A stretch of DNA of 64,000 bases from Ga0077560 sp046330395 (GCA_046330395.1 JAXLSS010000001.1:186001-250000); one strand, 5' to 3'. Shown: positions 50,217 through 58,469, counted from the first letter of the stretch. The notes: generated by a model not told the origin, from the sequence alone. Numbers and translations are program-made.

Positions 50217-51218
50217 TCAGGTCCAGCCGCGGCGGCGGAACCACGCCATGAGGGCGGCCATCGCCGCCACCGGGAGGCCCAGCCCCAACGCCACGAAGCG
50301 CTCCGGGCCGCCGATGTGGTCCACCATCCAGCCGAAGTTCTGACCGAAGAACCCGGTGATGAAGGTGAGCGGCATGAAGATGGTGGCGATCACCGTGAGC
50401 TGCTGCATCACCTTGCTGAGCCGGTTGTTCACGGCCGACAGGTGCACCTCGGTGGCCCCCGACAGCAGCTCGCGGTAGGTGTCGGTGAGCTCCTCCACGC
50501 GCACCGCGTGGTCGTGCACGTCGCGCATGTAGCGCTCCACCTCGGGGGTGCTGCCCGGCAGCTCCACCAGACCGCCGGCCAGCCGGGCCAGCATGTCGCG
50601 CTGCGGTCCCGCGATGCGTGACAGGCCCACCAGCGAGCGCTTGATCTCGAAGATGTGCGACTGCAGCCGGTCGTCGCCGTCGGTGAGCCGCGCCTCCAGA
50701 TCCTCGATCTGCGTGTCCACCGCGTCGAGGGCCGGGAACAGGCTGTCGGTGAGCTCGTCCAGCACCGCGTGGAGTGCCATCGCCGGGCAGTCGCCCAGCT
50801 TGCGCCCCGGGCGACTGAACCGCCGGTGCACGCCCTCGATGGCGGCCAGGTGACCCCGGTGCACCGTGATGAGCCACCGCTCCGAGATCAGGCAGTGCAC
50901 CTCCCGGGGGGCCAGGTCACCCGGTTCCGACCCGAAGGCCACCACGAAGTCGAAGTCGTCGTAATCGTCCACCTTCGGCCGCTGCCCGAAGTGCGCGGCG
51001 TCCTCGGCGGCCAGGGGGTGCACGCCCAGCTGCTGCTCCAGGCGGTTCACCTGCACCGTCTCGGGATCGGGGACGTCCAGCCAGAAGAACTCGCCGCGGT
51101 CGAGGTGCTGCTGCACCAGCTCGGGGCTGGCGGGCACGCGGTCGCCCCCGGGCAGCCGCATCAGGGTGGCGCCCGCGGGGGCGTCGCGCAGGTCGTCGGG
51201 TGTGGTCGGGGAGTCCAC
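50217..51218 (-). CDS. CorA-family divalent metal transporter with GQN instead of GMN
   Basis: This 333-residue protein has the CorA layout: a cytosolic alpha/beta domain (FFWLDVPDPETVQVNRLEQQLG, EVHCLISERWLITVH), a long helical funnel (about 150-265) and two C-terminal helices. The pore loop reads FITGFFGQNFGWMVD where the canonical selectivity motif is YGMN. The acidic periplasmic loop is short. Mg2+ transport is likely, but the altered filter leaves room for another ion or for efflux. GTG at 51218 begins the frame. Confidence 0.88.
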   Translation of the reverse strand: MDSPTTPDDLRDAPAGATLMRLPGGDRVPASPELVQQHLDRGEFFWLDVPDPETVQVNRLEQQLGVHPLAAEDAAHFGQRPKVDDYDDFDFVVAFGSEPGDLAPREVHCLISERWLITVHRGHLAAIEGVHRRFSRPGRKLGDCPAMALHAVLDELTDSLFPALDAVDTQIEDLEARLTDGDDRLQSHIFEIKRSLVGLSRIAGPQRDMLARLAGGLVELPGSTPEVERYMRDVHDHAVRVEELTDTYRELLSGATEVHLSAVNNRLSKVMQQLTVIATIFMPLTFITGFFGQNFGWMVDHIGGPERFVALGLGLPVAAMAALMAWFRRRGWT

Positions 51219-51266
51219 CGCGTGTGTGTTCGACGCGCGCGGCGGGCCGCCTTTGTGCCGGCCGTC

Positions 51267-52661
51267 TCAGCCGTTCGGCCAGCGCCCTCCCGTGGCGTCC
51301 TCCACGGCCGCCTGCACCACCTCACCCAGGGTGGGGTGCACGTGCGAGGTGGCCCGCATGGCCGTCTCGGCGCCGGTGCCGGTGGTCATGGCCACGGCCA
51401 CCGGGTGCACCAGGTCGGACGCGTGGTAGGCCAGGATGTGCGCCCCCAGGATGCGCCCGGTGCCCTCCTCCGCCACGATCCTCACCTGGCCGTGCTCCTC
51501 GCCCCACGCGCGCGCCTTGCCCCCGCGGAAGCGCCCGGTGCCCACGCGCACGCGCAACCCGGCCGCGCGGGCCGCGGCCTCGGTGAGTCCCACGCTGGCC
51601 AGCTCCGGGTCGGTGAAGATGGCCCGGCACCCGACGCCGGTGTCCACGGGCACCTCGCGCGTTCCCAGCGCGTACTCCACCACCTCCACGCCCAGGTGCC
51701 GGGCGACGGGGGTGAAGGCGCCGAACGGCGGGCCCAGCACGTCGCCGGCCGCCCACACCCCCTGCGTGTCGCGGGCCATGAGGTGGTCGTCCACCGGCAC
51801 ACCGCGGCGGGCGTCCCGGATGCCGGCCGCCTCCAGATGCAGCGGCTGCACCGCCGGCACGCGGCCGGTGGCCACCAGCAGGGCGTCCCCCTCCAGCACC
51901 TCATCGCCGCCGGGTCCGCGGATGTGCATGCGCACGCCCCCCTCCGCGGGCTCGGTGCGCTGGACGGTGACGCCGAAGCGGAACGCGATGCCCTCGCCCT
52001 CCAGGCGCTGTTGCAGTTCCCCCACCAGCTCGGGCTCGTCGTGGGGCAGCAGCGACGGCAACAGGTCCACCAGCGTGACGCTCGCCCCGAGGCGCCCCAG
52101 CGCCTGGCCCAGCTCCAGGGCGATGGGGCCCGCCCCGATCACCAGCAGGCGCTCCGGCAGCGCGTCCAGTCGCAGCACGTCGTCGCTGGTGAGGTGGGGC
52201 GTGCGGTCCAGCCCCTCGATGGGCGGGATTGCGGGCACCGCGCCCGTGGCGATGACGATGCGCGGCGCGGTGAGCGTGTGCTCACCCACCACCACCCGGC
52301 CCGGGCCCTCCATGCGGCCCTCACCGCGGAACAGCTCGGCGCCCTCCACGCCGTCCAGCCAGGCCTGCGTGGCGGTGGCGCCGCGGTCGATGATGCCGCG
52401 CACCCGTTCCATCACGGCGCGGAAGTCCACCCGCACCTCGCCCACGTGGATGCCAAACTCGGCCGCTCTGCGCGCCTCGTGGGCCACCTCGGCGCTGCGC
52501 ACCAGGGCCTTAGTGGGGATGCAGCCCCGCAGGGGACAGGTGCCGCCCACGCGGTCCCGTTCCACCACGGCCACCCGCAGCCCGAGTTTGGCGGCCCGCT
52601 CGACGGCGTTGAGGCCCGCCATGCCGCCACCGATCACCACCATGTCGAACTCGCGCGTCAT
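51267..52661 (-). CDS. Pyridine nucleotide-disulfide oxidoreductase (dihydrolipoamide dehydrogenase/mercuric reductase-like)
   Basis: This 464-residue flavoprotein has the FAD-binding motif VVIGGGMAGLNAVERAAKLG, the redox-active disulfide GGTCPLRGCIPTKAL, the NAD(P) motif LLVIGAGPIALELGQALGRLG, FAD contact VWAAGDVLGPPFG and the C-terminal HVHPTLGEVVQ catalytic His-Glu pair. Thus it is a complete group I enzyme. No lipoyl or mercury-binding partners are nearby, so the substrate is open. The ATG at 52661 directly precedes the first beta strand. Confidence 0.92.
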   Translation of the reverse strand: MTREFDMVVIGGGMAGLNAVERAAKLGLRVAVVERDRVGGTCPLRGCIPTKALVRSAEVAHEARRAAEFGIHVGEVRVDFRAVMERVRGIIDRGATATQAWLDGVEGAELFRGEGRMEGPGRVVVGEHTLTAPRIVIATGAVPAIPPIEGLDRTPHLTSDDVLRLDALPERLLVIGAGPIALELGQALGRLGASVTLVDLLPSLLPHDEPELVGELQQRLEGEGIAFRFGVTVQRTEPAEGGVRMHIRGPGGDEVLEGDALLVATGRVPAVQPLHLEAAGIRDARRGVPVDDHLMARDTQGVWAAGDVLGPPFGAFTPVARHLGVEVVEYALGTREVPVDTGVGCRAIFTDPELASVGLTEAAARAAGLRVRVGTGRFRGGKARAWGEEHGQVRIVAEEGTGRILGAHILAYHASDLVHPVAVAMTTGTGAETAMRATSHVHPTLGEVVQAAVEDATGGRWPNG

Positions 52662-52814
52662 CGCATCCCTTTCGTGGGCTCCGGGGGCCCGCAGTGTCGT
52701 GCAGCCCGCGCGGCGGCGGCAAGTGTGCACGTGACCTCCCGTCCGCGTTCACATTTCCTCCGCAACCCCCTCGTACCGTCGTTGGCGAACGGCATGCAAA
52801 CGAGGAGTGTCGGG

Positions 52815-53198
52815 ATGTGGAGACGTTGGATCGTGGGCGTGCTGGTGGCCGCGGTGCTGCTGGCGATCGGCGTGGGCATCGGGGCCCACGTCGGGCACGA
52901 CGGGTGGCGGCACGGCACCGAGGTGGTGCAGGTGGCCAACCCGCAGGGCGGCGCACCGTCCACCGTGGTGGTGACGCACGACGGTGCACCCGGGTTCTTC
53001 TTCGCGCCCTTCGGGCTGCTGCTGCTGGTGGGCGCGGGCCTGCTGCTGTTCACCCGCAGGCGCGTCGGGTGGTGCGGTCCGCGGTGGGGCGGTCCGGGAT
53101 GGCAGGGCCCGCAGGGCGGCCCGCCGTCGTCCACCCTCGTGACCCCGCCGGAGGGTGAGGGCCAGGGCGAGCCGTCCGGCACGCCGCCGGCGTCGTGA
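52815..53198 (+). CDS. Small two-helix membrane protein before the two-component system
   Basis: This 127-residue protein has helix one (WIVGVLVAAVLLAIGVGIG), an extracytoplasmic loop with APSTVVVTHDGAPG, helix two (GFFFAPFGLLLLVGAGLLLF) and a Trp/Gly/Pro-rich cytosolic tail (WCGPRWGGPGWQGPQGG). No family is named, but such small proteins often precede BaeS-like sensor kinases in actinobacteria and may be their targets or partners. The ATG at 52815 has AGGAG 8 nt upstream. A strong terminator separates it from the regulator gene. Confidence 0.75.
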   Translation: MWRRWIVGVLVAAVLLAIGVGIGAHVGHDGWRHGTEVVQVANPQGGAPSTVVVTHDGAPGFFFAPFGLLLLVGAGLLLFTRRRVGWCGPRWGGPGWQGPQGGPPSSTLVTPPEGEGQGEPSGTPPAS

Positions 53199-53209
53199 GC
53201 AGCCCCGAT

Positions 53210-53240
53210 GGGGGCGGCAAGCCCATCGCTTGCCGCCCCC
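53210..53240 (+). terminator. Strong intrinsic terminator-like hairpin
   Basis: GGGGGCGGCAAGC, loop CCATC, GCTTGCCGCCCCC gives a perfect 13 bp stem 11 nt after the stop of the small membrane protein. It may attenuate read-through into the response regulator gene 27 bp downstream. Confidence 0.75.
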
Positions 53241-53266
53241 GCGGGGCGACTGCGAACCTGCACCTC

Positions 53267-53950
53267 ATGCGCACCGTGCTGGTGGTGGAGGACGAACCGG
53301 CGATCGCCCGGCTGGTGGGCGACTACCTCGACCGTGCCGGCTTCCGTCCGGTGCTGGAGGGCACCGCGGCCGGGGCGCTCGCCCGGTTCGCCGCCGAGAC
53401 GCCCGACCTGGTGGTGCTGGACCTGGGGTTGCCCGACGCCGACGGGCTGGACGTGGCGCGCCGCATGCGGCGTGATGCCGAGGTGCCCATCGTGGTGCTG
53501 ACCGCGCGCGGCGATGAGACCGACCGCATCGTGGGCCTGGAGCTGGGAGCCGACGACTACGTGGTCAAGCCCTTCAGCCCCAAGGAGCTGGTGGCGCGGG
53601 TGCGGGCGGTGCTGCGGCGCACCCACGGCGTCGCCGGCGACCCCGAGCTGATCACGGCCGGCGACGTGGTGATCGACGTGCCCCGCCACCGCGTCACGGT
53701 GGGGGAGCGGGAGGTGGTGCTCACCGCCAGCGAGTTCACCCTGCTGTGCACGCTCGCCGGCCGGCCGGGACGCGTGTTCACCCGCGGGCAGCTGCTGGAC
53801 GTGCTGCACGGCGTGTCCTTCGACTCGTACGAGCGCGCCATCGATGCGCACATCAAGAACCTGCGGCGCAAGCTGGAGCCCGGTGGCGGCGCCCACCGCA
53901 GGATCGGCACCGTGCACGGGGTGGGGTACCGGTTTGACGACGCCACCTGA
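53267..53950 (+). CDS. OmpR-family response regulator
   Basis: This 227-residue protein has a receiver domain (VLVVEDEPAIARLV; phosphoacceptor Asp in LVVLDLGLPDADG; VVLTARGDETD; YVVKPFSPKELVARV) and a winged-helix DNA-binding domain (VLTASEFTLLCTLAGRPGRVF, DAHIKNLRRKLEP, RIGTVHGVGYRF). It pairs with the adjacent kinase. The ATG at 53267 starts the first strand. Targets are unknown; the small membrane protein upstream is a candidate. Confidence 0.95.
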   Translation: MRTVLVVEDEPAIARLVGDYLDRAGFRPVLEGTAAGALARFAAETPDLVVLDLGLPDADGLDVARRMRRDAEVPIVVLTARGDETDRIVGLELGADDYVVKPFSPKELVARVRAVLRRTHGVAGDPELITAGDVVIDVPRHRVTVGEREVVLTASEFTLLCTLAGRPGRVFTRGQLLDVLHGVSFDSYERAIDAHIKNLRRKLEPGGGAHRRIGTVHGVGYRFDDAT

Positions 53951-54974
53951 GCGCGGGCCGTGGGGGCCGGGCTGGGGCCCGCCGCACGCGGGCCGTCGCA
54001 TGTTCCGGCGGCGGCTGGTGGGCATCGGGGTGCTGGCGGCCGGCCTGTTCATCACCATGGGGCTGCTGGGCGTGGTGTTCCACCACGGAGGCCGGCCCGG
54101 CGCGGGCATCCTGGTGCTGGCCGTGCTGGTGCTGGTGTGGCTGGGGCGGTCGGTGCGGCGGTTGGCCGCGCCCATCGGCGACGTCATGGAGGCCGCCGAC
54201 CGGGTGGCCGACGGGGAGTACGACGCGCGCGTGGCGGTGCGCGGGCCCGCCGAGGTGCGGCGCCTGGGGGTGGCGTTCAACCGCATGACCCAGCGGCTGC
54301 AGGACGCCGACGACCAGCGCCGCCGCCTGCTGGCCGACGTCACCCACGAGCTGCGCACGCCCCTCACCGTCATCCGCGGCAACCTGGAGGGCATGCACGA
54401 CGGCGTGTACCCGGCCGACCGCGAGCACCTTGCGGCCGTGCTGGAGGAGTCCCGGGTGCTGGGGCGCCTCATCGACGACCTGCAGGTGCTGTCCACCGCC
54501 GAGGCCGGCGTGCTGCGGCTGCACCGCGAGCCCACCGACGTGGCGGCGCTGGCGGGTGAGGTGCTGGCCGCGCACGGGCCGCGAGCGGCCGCGGCGGGGG
54601 TGCGGCTCATCCCGCCCGCCGGGACACCGCCGCCGGTGGATGTCGATCCGCTGCGCGTGCGTCAGGTGCTGGAGAACCTGGTGGCCAACGCGTCGCGCCA
54701 CGCCCCCGCCGGCGGGTGGGTGCGCGTGGACGTGCGGGCCATGGCCGGTGGGGGGGTGGAGGTGACGGTGGCCGACGACGGCCCGGGTATCGACCCCGCC
54801 ATCGCGGGACGGGTGTTCCAGCGGTACCAGCGCAGCGCCGACTCGGGCGGCATGGGGCTGGGGCTGGCCATCGCGCGGGGCCTGGTGGAGTCCCACGGGG
54901 GCACCATCCGCGCCGAGGCCCCGCCGGAGGGCGGCACCGCCATCGTCTTCACCCTGCCCGCGGCGCACGACTGA
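53934..54974 (+). CDS. Sensor histidine kinase (BaeS-like, intramembrane-sensing)
   Basis: About 346 residues if started at TTG 53934 (overlap of 17 bp with the regulator); the ATG at 54000 is an alternative. The N-terminal Pro/Gly/Trp-rich stretch (PERGPWGPGWGPPHAGRR) is common in such kinases and favours the earlier start. Two helices separated by only a few residues (HHGGRPGAG) suggest membrane-stress sensing. HAMP, H-box (DVTHELRTPLTVI), N-box (LENLVANASRHAP), DDGPGID and GLGLAI are intact. Confidence 0.92.
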   Translation: MTTPPERGPWGPGWGPPHAGRRMFRRRLVGIGVLAAGLFITMGLLGVVFHHGGRPGAGILVLAVLVLVWLGRSVRRLAAPIGDVMEAADRVADGEYDARVAVRGPAEVRRLGVAFNRMTQRLQDADDQRRRLLADVTHELRTPLTVIRGNLEGMHDGVYPADREHLAAVLEESRVLGRLIDDLQVLSTAEAGVLRLHREPTDVAALAGEVLAAHGPRAAAAGVRLIPPAGTPPPVDVDPLRVRQVLENLVANASRHAPAGGWVRVDVRAMAGGGVEVTVADDGPGIDPAIAGRVFQRYQRSADSGGMGLGLAIARGLVESHGGTIRAEAPPEGGTAIVFTLPAAHD

Positions 54975-54982
54975 CTGTGGCT

Positions 54983-55007
54983 GCTGTACGATGACAGCTC
55001 ATACAGC
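54983..55007. promoter_or_regulatory. Likely YtrA-type operator of the GntR regulator
   Basis: GCTGTA-N13-TACAGC is a perfect inverted repeat with the same 13-base spacing as the AGTGTA-N13-TACACT operator of Bacillus YtrA. It overlaps a TACGAT -10-like box (54987-54992) and ends 18 bp before the regulator's start, so it is probably autoregulatory. Confidence 0.65.
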
Positions 55008-55025
55008 ATGTCGCGGAGGCCGAGC

Positions 55026-55415
55026 ATGGACATCGAGATCGACCCGCTGTCGTCGGTTCCCATCCATCGCCAGATCCGGGACCGCATCGTGGAGGCCATC
55101 GGGTTCGGTGAGCTGCGCCGGGGGGAACAGCTGGCACCGGTGCGCGTGCTGGCCGCCGCCTTCGCGGTGAACCCCGGCACGGTGGCCAAGGCCTACGAGG
55201 CGCTGCAGGCCGAGGGGTTGCTGGGCGCCAACGCCAAGGCGGGCACGTTCGTGGCGCGCGACCGGGACTCCGGCCCGCCCTCCGAGGAGTTCCTGTCCGG
55301 CTGGGGGGACCGCCTCACCACGCTCATCGCCGAGGCCCGCGCCCACGGCCTGGACGACGCCGGGGTGCGCGCGGCGTGCGGGGAGGCGGCGGCGCGGGTG
55401 GCGCGCGCCGCCTGA
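55026..55415 (+). CDS. GntR-family regulator, YtrA subfamily
   Basis: This 129-residue protein has a winged helix-turn-helix (VPIHRQIRDRIVEAIGFGEL, LAPVRVLAAAFAVNPGTVAKAYEALQAEGLL, AKAGTFVA) and a short C-terminal helical tail. This is the compact YtrA type that usually controls an ABC transporter operon. No ABC genes follow; the next gene is convergent, so its targets lie elsewhere or it only controls itself. GCGGAGG precedes the ATG at 55026. Confidence 0.88.
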   Translation: MDIEIDPLSSVPIHRQIRDRIVEAIGFGELRRGEQLAPVRVLAAAFAVNPGTVAKAYEALQAEGLLGANAKAGTFVARDRDSGPPSEEFLSGWGDRLTTLIAEARAHGLDDAGVRAACGEAAARVARAA

Positions 55416-55431
55416 TCCAGCCCTCGCCGCG

Positions 55432-56004
55432 TCAGACCCGGGCCGCCGGCGGGCCCGAGAGCACGGTGGGGATGTACTCCAGCAGCTGCAGGCGTCCGTC
55501 GAACGTCCGGGCCTCAACCGGCTCCAGGGCCACGTCGGGGTACCCGTCGAAGATCCGGTCGTGCCCGGTGGCACCGGTGATGACCGGGAACACCACCACC
55601 CGGTAGCGGTCCACCAGCCCGGCCGTCAGCAGGCTCCGGGCCAGGCTGAGACTGCCCAGCGTGCGGAGCGGGCGGGCGGAATCGCGTTTGAGCGCCCGCA
55701 CCGCCTCCGTCGCGTCCCCACGGATGAGCTCGCTGTTGGCCCACTCCAGCGGCGCGTCGAGTGTGGAGGAGAACACCACCTTGGGCATGGCGGTCACGGG
55801 TGCGAGCGCCTCGGGCATCTGCGCCGCGAACCCCGACATCAGCCGGTAGGTCCGGGCCCCCATCAGCACCGTGTGTTCGTCCGGGGCGTGCCCACCCAGC
55901 CACCCCAGGTACTCGGGCCCCTCCAGGCCCCAGTACCCCGGCCAGCCCTCGGCCGCCCCGTAGCCGTCCAGGGAGATGATGAAGTCCACCATCAGCGGCT
56001 GCAT
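55432..56004 (-). CDS. Dihydrofolate reductase-like (RibD C-terminal) protein
   Basis: This 190-residue protein has the DHFR/RibD_C pattern: DFIISLDGYGAAEG at the start, HTVLMGARTYRLMSGF, MPKVVFSSTLDAPLEWANSELI, LGSLSLARSLLTAGLVDRYRVVVFPVITG. Members are NADPH-dependent reductases of unknown substrate, frequent in actinobacteria. The ATG at 56004 follows GGCAGGAGGA. The gene is convergent with the GntR regulator and 48 bp downstream of the SRPBCC gene. Confidence 0.88.
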   Translation of the reverse strand: MQPLMVDFIISLDGYGAAEGWPGYWGLEGPEYLGWLGGHAPDEHTVLMGARTYRLMSGFAAQMPEALAPVTAMPKVVFSSTLDAPLEWANSELIRGDATEAVRALKRDSARPLRTLGSLSLARSLLTAGLVDRYRVVVFPVITGATGHDRIFDGYPDVALEPVEARTFDGRLQLLEYIPTVLSGPPAARV

Positions 56005-56052
56005 GGCGCGCGTCCTCCTGCCTCGATGGGTGTGCGGTGCGGGCGTCGGGGC

Positions 56053-56547
56053 TCAGGCGGCCTCGGCCAGCAGGGCGTCCATCTGCCCCAGCGCGGCCCG
56101 CAGCCCCTCCTGCATGCCCATGTCCATCAGCTTCTGCATGTCGTCCCGCGTGGGGAACGTGGTCTCGATGGTCATGGTGGTGCCGCCGTCCGAGCGCGGC
56201 GCCAGGCCCACGCGCACCGTGGACGTGGGCATGCCGGCACTGGGGGTGCCGTGCTCGTCGCCGAAGCCGTCCTCGAACTCCAGGCGGTCGGGTTCCCGCA
56301 CGCCGGTGACGGTCCACCAGCCGTAATGCCGGTCGCCCTCGGGGCCGGTCATGAAGTACACCGACTTGGCCCCCGGCTCCAGCCGATGCTGGGTGAACGT
56401 GGCCGGCCATCCCGGAGGACCCCACCACCGCTCCAGGCTGCGGGCGTCCTCCCACAGGGCCCACACGCGGGATGCGGGGGCGCGGAAGTCGGACACCACG
56501 GTCAGCACCCGCCGGTCGAGGTTGGCGTCCACCGATGTCACGGTCAT
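56053..56547 (-). CDS. SRPBCC/AHSA1-family protein
   Basis: This 164-residue protein has the START/Aha1 pattern: VLTVVSDFRAPASRVWALWEDARSLERWWGPPGW, GWWTVTGVREPDRLEFEDGF, TTMTIETTFPTRDDMQKLMDMGM. Such hydrophobic-pocket proteins are typically encoded directly after an ArsR regulator, as here, where the ATG overlaps the regulator's stop (ATGA). The ligand is unknown. Confidence 0.9.
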   Translation of the reverse strand: MTVTSVDANLDRRVLTVVSDFRAPASRVWALWEDARSLERWWGPPGWPATFTQHRLEPGAKSVYFMTGPEGDRHYGWWTVTGVREPDRLEFEDGFGDEHGTPSAGMPTSTVRVGLAPRSDGGTTMTIETTFPTRDDMQKLMDMGMQEGLRAALGQMDALLAEAA

Positions 56548-56900
56548 TGCGTCGCTCCTTCGCTCGGGTCGTCCAGCGCCTCCTCGAAGCGCTCCATGCG
56601 GCTCCTCCACACGGCCTCCATGCCGCGCATCAGCGCCCGCAGGGTCTCCAGGCCGTCCGGGTCCGGATGCACCAGCTGTTCCCGGCCGCGGCGGTGACGA
56701 ACCACCAGGCCCGCGGCCTCGAGCACACCAACGTGCTTCTGCACGGCGGTGACGCTGATGGGGTACGCCCGCGCCAACCCGGACACCGACTGCCCGGGAT
56801 GGGCGCCCAGCCGCATCAGGATGTCGCGGCGTGTGGCGTCGGCCAGCGCGTGGAACACACGGTCGGCGGAGGGGTCATTGGACGAGAGATCTACAACCAT
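56544..56900 (-). CDS. ArsR-family transcriptional regulator
   Basis: This 118-residue winged-helix protein has VFHALADATRRDILMRLGAH, SVSGLARAYPISVTAVQKHVGVLEAAGLVVRHRRGREQL and a C-terminal helix. No metal-binding cysteines are present, so it is of the SRPBCC-linked type. The ATG at 56900 lies inside a perfect palindrome, and TAACTT precedes it by 8 nt, suggesting a leaderless, autoregulated transcript with the SRPBCC gene. Confidence 0.9.
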   Translation of the reverse strand: MVVDLSSNDPSADRVFHALADATRRDILMRLGAHPGQSVSGLARAYPISVTAVQKHVGVLEAAGLVVRHRRGREQLVHPDPDGLETLRALMRGMEAVWRSRMERFEEALDDPSEGATQ

Positions 56901-56907
56901 ATGGTTG
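56894..56907. promoter_or_regulatory. Perfect palindrome over the ArsR start codon (autoregulatory operator)
   Basis: CAACCATATGGTTG is a 14 bp perfect palindrome whose centre is at the ATG and predicted transcription start of the ArsR gene. Similar GCAACCAT-type sites are known for ArsR-SRPBCC pairs; binding would block initiation directly. Confidence 0.65.
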
Positions 56908-57011
56908 CAAGTTATCTCCGGGTCCCCCGTCACGCAACCCCCTGAACGGACGATTCTGCCCGTCAAGGTGCGGAGAACCACCGATCATGTCCACTTCCTG
57001 TCCATATGCAC

Positions 57012-57038
57012 TCAGTTTCGGGCGCAGAACGCCGATCC
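57012..57038 (+). promoter_or_regulatory. Sigma-28-like promoter of the chemoreceptor gene
   Basis: TCAGTTT (57012-57018), a 12-base spacer and GCCGATCC (57031-57038) closely match the FliA consensus TAAAGTTT-N11-GCCGATAA. The start codon is 82 nt downstream. Confidence 0.55.
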
Positions 57039-57119
57039 CCTCACCGCACCGATCCGCCCATGGCGCGTCGGGGCCCCATGGGACCTGCAGAACTCGCGCA
57101 ACGAGGGGACGAACCCGGA

Positions 57120-58406
57120 ATGACTGCCACACAGATGTTGGAGCCCGCCCACACGGCGGAGCAGATCGTGCTCGGAGAGGTCGATCGCAAGCGGCTGCTG
57201 CGGATCGACGAGTCGACCTTCACCATCGTTCGCGAGGCGGCCCCGCTGCTGCGCGACAGCGTCGACCGGATCGTGAAGGAGTTCTACGATCGTGTGCAGA
57301 TGCTCCCGGCGCTGACGGCGCTGGTGCAGCGTCACTCCACGATCGAGCGCCTGTCGGGCACCCTGCGTTCGTACATCATGGACTTCGCCACCACCGACCT
57401 GGGCGCCGAGCACATCGCGTCGCGCCGGAAGATCGCCGAGGTGCACGACCGCATCCAGCTGCCCATCGACGCGTACCAGGCCCAGCTGGCCGCCATCCGC
57501 GAGGTGTGGACCGCGGTTGTGTTGGAGTCCCACGGCCCGGCCAAGCGCACCGTCGCCCAGAGCGCGGCCATGATCTCGGCGCTGGACAAGATGCTCACCT
57601 TCGACGAGGGCATCGTGTCGCTGTACTTCACCGACGCGCTGCAGGACACCCTGAACGCCACCCGGGCGCAGCAGGAGGCTCAGGCCGCCATCCAGAACGA
57701 GCTCAACGACCTGGCCACCCAGCTGGCCGCCGCCGCCGAGCAGTCGTCGGCCGCCGTGGAGCAGATGAGCGCCACCGCCGAGCAGGTCGCCCAGGAGGTT
57801 TCGGGCGCCGCGGAGCAGGCCGAGCACGCCAGCCAGGCCACCGGTGAGGGCACCGTCGCGGTGACCAGCACCCGTGAGTCGGTGGACCGTGTGCGCGAGG
57901 CCACCAGCAAGCTGGGCAGCGCCGCGGGCGACCTGGAGGCCAGCTCCACCAAGATCGGTGAGGTCTCCGAGGTGCTCAAGCAGACCGCCGAGCAGATCAA
58001 CCTGCTGGCCCTCAACGCCGCCATCGAGGCCGCACGCGCCGGTGACGCCGGCCGCGGGTTCGCCGTGGTGGCCAACGAGGTGCGCAAGCTGGCCGAGGCC
58101 ACCCAGCACCGGCTGGCCGAGTCCAACACCGCCATCGCGCAGATGCAGTCCAGCATCGTCGAGGTGCGGCTCGCGGGTGAGAGCACCGAGGGTCAGGTCG
58201 AGGCCCTGGTCGCCGCCACCCAGAGCGTGGAGAGTCACTTCGGGGAGATCAACGCCGCGGTGAGCTCCACCAGCGCCACGCTGGGCACCATCGCCGCCGC
58301 CTCCCAGCAGGTGGCCGCGGCCGCCGGCGAGACCGGCCGTGCCTCCGGTGAGGTCGCGCACCTCGCCGAGCAGGTGAAGGGCGTCGCCGACACCCTCGGC
58401 AAGTAG
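57120..58406 (+). CDS. Globin-coupled methyl-accepting chemotaxis protein (HemAT-like)
   Basis: This 428-residue soluble protein has no membrane helix. Residues 20-175 form a protoglobin sensor (FTIVREAAPLLRDSVDRIVKEFYDRVQ) with the likely proximal heme histidine in IAEVHDRIQLPIDAY. The C-terminal half is a methyl-accepting signalling coiled coil with the tip EQINLLALNAAIEAARAGDA and GRGFAVVANEVRKLAE. HemAT proteins bind O2 and mediate aerotaxis. GAGGGG lies about 11 nt before the ATG at 57120. No other chemotaxis or flagellar genes are in the window. Confidence 0.92.
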   Translation: MTATQMLEPAHTAEQIVLGEVDRKRLLRIDESTFTIVREAAPLLRDSVDRIVKEFYDRVQMLPALTALVQRHSTIERLSGTLRSYIMDFATTDLGAEHIASRRKIAEVHDRIQLPIDAYQAQLAAIREVWTAVVLESHGPAKRTVAQSAAMISALDKMLTFDEGIVSLYFTDALQDTLNATRAQQEAQAAIQNELNDLATQLAAAAEQSSAAVEQMSATAEQVAQEVSGAAEQAEHASQATGEGTVAVTSTRESVDRVREATSKLGSAAGDLEASSTKIGEVSEVLKQTAEQINLLALNAAIEAARAGDAGRGFAVVANEVRKLAEATQHRLAESNTAIAQMQSSIVEVRLAGESTEGQVEALVAATQSVESHFGEINAAVSSTSATLGTIAAASQQVAAAAGETGRASGEVAHLAEQVKGVADTLGK

Positions 58407-58469
58407 TCCTCCGGGCAGCGCAGACCGGTCGGGCGTCAGCCCGGCCGGTCCCGCGCCCTTGGCCTCCCG

